In this document: positions 6,216 through 7,506 of the stretch, in pieces
Layout: each line of letters opens with the position of its first letter
Numbering within the stretch: position 1 is the first letter of the stretch
Assembly (NCBI GenBank): GCA_002440065.1
Contig: DJRK01000156.1
Coordinates: 1 to 7,506, forward strand
DNA length: 7,506 bases
Reading direction: 5' to 3'
From: Atopobium sp. UBA6362
GTDB taxonomy: Bacteria > Actinomycetota > Coriobacteriia > Coriobacteriales > Atopobiaceae
Translations under genes and position numbers: made by a program
Notes under the pieces: model-generated
Told to the model about the DNA's origin: nothing
The model's input: only the letters and a program-made list of their open reading frames with translations
The model's database searches: none

Positions 6216-7342
6216 GAACCAACTCAGAGCTGGCGCGGCTGGCGACTTCGGGAATAAGGCGTTTCAACGCGCTCGCGAACGCGGCGCCCGGCTGCGTCAA
6301 GCTAACGCTTGGTGAGCCCGAGTTCCCGACCCCCGAGGCCGTGTGCCGCAAGGTAGGGGAGTCGCTCACTGCCGGCCTCACGCATTACCCGCCGAACAAC
6401 GGGCTTCTTACTCTCCGCAACGCGATCTCGACGTATATGGGGGATTTTGGGCTGTACTACGAGCCCGAAGACGTGATCGTCACATGCGGCGCCACCGAGG
6501 CGCTCTCGGCGACGCTCATGTCGCTTCTCGACCCAGGCGACGAAGTCGTCGTGCCCCTCCCGGCCTTCGGCTTGTACGAGACGATCGTGCGCGCGGCCCA
6601 CGGGCGCGTCATAGGGCTGGATACCACGCCCCATGCGTTCCAAATCAGGGAAGAGGCACTGAAGGACGCTTGCGGCCCTTCGACGAAGGCGATCGTCCTT
6701 ACCTCCCCGAATAACCCCACGGGATGCGTCTACGACGCGGAATCCTTGGACGCCGTGGCAAAAGTCGCCCGCGAACTCGGGCTTGTCGTTATCTGCGACG
6801 ACGTTTACAACCGTCTTTGCTACGTCGAAGGCTACGAGCGCTTCGCCGTTCGCCACAGCGAGCTCCGCGACCAGATCGTCGTGGTCGACTCGTTCTCCAA
6901 ACCGTGGGCCATGACCGGGTGGAGAATCGGTTGGCTCGCCGCTGCGGCGGGTCTCAAGGCGCAGATCGAGAAGATGCACCAGTACCTTATTTCGAGCATC
7001 CCTGCGTTTGTGCAGGATGCTGCAGTCGTTGCACTCACGATCGACCCACAATCCATGCGGGAAACCTATCGTCGTCGCCGGGAATACGTCGTCGAGCGGC
7101 TCGAAGCAATGGACATACCGCTCACAATCCCTTCGGGCGCTTTCTACGCCTTCCCGGATATATCCGGGCTCGGGATGCCCTCCGAGACGCTTTGCGAGCG
7201 CCTTATCCGCGAGGCGGGCGTCGCCTGCGTGCCCGGCACCTGTTTTGGGACCGAAGGCTATATGCGCCTGTCATACTGCGTCTCCGACGACGAACTCAAG
7301 AAGGGGCTCGATCGGCTTGAGGGGTTTGTGCAGGGACTGTAA
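6209..7342 (+). CDS. PLP-dependent aminotransferase, class I/II (fold type I)
   Basis: Transfers an amino group between an amino acid and a 2-oxo acid using pyridoxal phosphate. 377 residues, typical of the aspartate/aromatic (PatA-like) subfamily. Motifs: LGEPEFPTP (34-42), THYPPNNG (58-65), CGATEAL (93-99) in the phosphate-binding region, and SPNNPTG (166-172) with N169 near the cofactor ring. DDVY (197-200) carries the Asp that pairs with the pyridine nitrogen. SFSKPWAMTGWRIGW (228-242) has the Schiff-base lysine K231, and MRLSY (352-356) has R353, the substrate carboxylate Arg. Start is GTG 6209, overlapping the previous stop (6213-6215) by 7 nt. Only a poor GGGGTGG at 6198-6204 precedes it, so translation probably depends on coupling to the upstream gene. 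Substrate unassigned: Asp, Ala or an aromatic amino acid are all possible. Confidence 0.93.
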   Translation: MVGTNSELARLATSGIRRFNALANAAPGCVKLTLGEPEFPTPEAVCRKVGESLTAGLTHYPPNNGLLTLRNAISTYMGDFGLYYEPEDVIVTCGATEALSATLMSLLDPGDEVVVPLPAFGLYETIVRAAHGRVIGLDTTPHAFQIREEALKDACGPSTKAIVLTSPNNPTGCVYDAESLDAVAKVARELGLVVICDDVYNRLCYVEGYERFAVRHSELRDQIVVVDSFSKPWAMTGWRIGWLAAAAGLKAQIEKMHQYLISSIPAFVQDAAVVALTIDPQSMRETYRRRREYVVERLEAMDIPLTIPSGAFYAFPDISGLGMPSETLCERLIREAGVACVPGTCFGTEGYMRLSYCVSDDELKKGLDRLEGFVQGL

Positions 7343-7374
7343 TATAGCGGAGCCGCTCCAAAGCATCTCGGTAG

Positions 7375-7423
7375 AACTTTTTTCAAATTCTCGCTTGACG
7401 GCTTCCTAGATCCTCGATATATT
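7375..7423 (+). promoter_or_regulatory. Sigma-70-type promoter of tRNA-Ala with A/T-rich upstream tract
   Basis: The -35 TTGACG (7395-7400) and -10 TATATT (7418-7423) are separated by exactly 17 nt; each differs from consensus by one base. The A/T-rich stretch at 7375-7390, including six T (7378-7383), lies where an UP element would sit. Predicted transcription start is near 7430, about 13 nt before the mature tRNA 5' end. Confidence 0.85.
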
Positions 7424-7442
7424 ATTCCTCGCACCAACGCAC

Positions 7443-7506
7443 GGGGAATTAGCTCAGTTGGGAGAGCGCGTGACTGGCAGTCACGAGGTCAGGGGTTCGA
7501 ACCCCC
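7443..7506 (+). tRNA. tRNA-Ala (anticodon GGC), 3' end outside window
   Basis: 64 nt are visible. The acceptor 5' strand is GGGGAAT (7443-7449), and the D arm GCTC...GAGC follows. The anticodon stem CGTGA/TCACG encloses the loop CTGGCAG, giving anticodon GGC, which reads GCC/GCU alanine codons. A normal 5-nt variable region and the T arm AGGGG-TTCGAAC-CCCC follow, cut before the last pair. The 3' acceptor strand, with the G3-U70 alanine identity pair, is outside the window, so the amino acid call rests on the anticodon and on the overall match to Ala tRNAs. A strong promoter lies just upstream. Confidence 0.95.

Noticed and set aside
7346..7383. Intrinsic terminator after the aminotransferase (AGCGG/CCGCT hairpin plus T6)
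   Set aside because: The hairpin loop is only 2-4 nt with a 4-5 bp stem and lies 20 nt before the T-run. The T-run is better explained as the upstream part of the tRNA promoter.
1..7506. Mobile element, CRISPR array, phage, toxin-antitoxin or defence genes
   Set aside because: I saw no direct-repeat array, transposase or integrase motif, or unexplained coding stretch; all sizeable regions are accounted for by housekeeping or metabolic genes.

Overview
This is a GC-rich bacterial window with every gene on the + strand. It holds five complete protein genes, one gene cut by the left edge, and a tRNA cut by the right edge. The layout (non-mevalonate isoprenoid genes flanking a site-2 protease, then proS), the strong G/C third-position bias, frequent TTG/GTG starts and strictly anaerobe-flavoured enzymes suggest a Gram-positive anaerobe. 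My best guess is an actinobacterium of the class Coriobacteriia (Collinsella/Olsenella-like). This is recognition of protein style, not a database result.

Region 1 (1-3216) is a tight operon: dxr (3' part), rseP and ispG. The TAA of dxr touches the TTG start of rseP, and 13 nt separate rseP from ispG, so the three are almost certainly cotranscribed. Dxr makes methylerythritol phosphate and IspG makes HMBPP, the second and penultimate steps of the MEP isoprenoid pathway. RseP is an intramembrane zinc protease. The RseP here carries an insertion of roughly 95 residues in its first cytoplasmic loop, part of which reads like a winged helix-turn-helix. Dxr has Gln where the family's HPQS-type motif has His.

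Region 2 (3217-5107) is a 178-nt gap with two hairpins followed by proS, a bacterial-type prolyl-tRNA synthetase with its editing (INS) domain. A good Shine-Dalgarno places its start at TTG 3395.

Region 3 (5108-7342) begins with a perfect 13-bp GC-rich inverted repeat. Two genes follow, overlapping by 7 nt: an FMN-dependent alpha-hydroxy-acid oxidizing protein with a four-cysteine N-terminal cluster, and a fold-type I PLP aminotransferase. Together they could turn a 2-hydroxy acid into a 2-oxo acid and then an amino acid (inference; substrates unknown).

Region 4 (7343-7506) holds a textbook sigma-70-type promoter (TTGACG, 17 nt, TATATT) preceded by an A/T-rich tract, driving tRNA-Ala(GGC), which runs off the right edge.

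No mobile element, CRISPR array, phage gene or defence system is visible. This is mostly housekeeping DNA. The points worth a second look are the RseP insertion, the Cys cluster of the hydroxy-acid enzyme and its coupling to the aminotransferase, the Dxr His-to-Gln change, and the T-poor hairpins.
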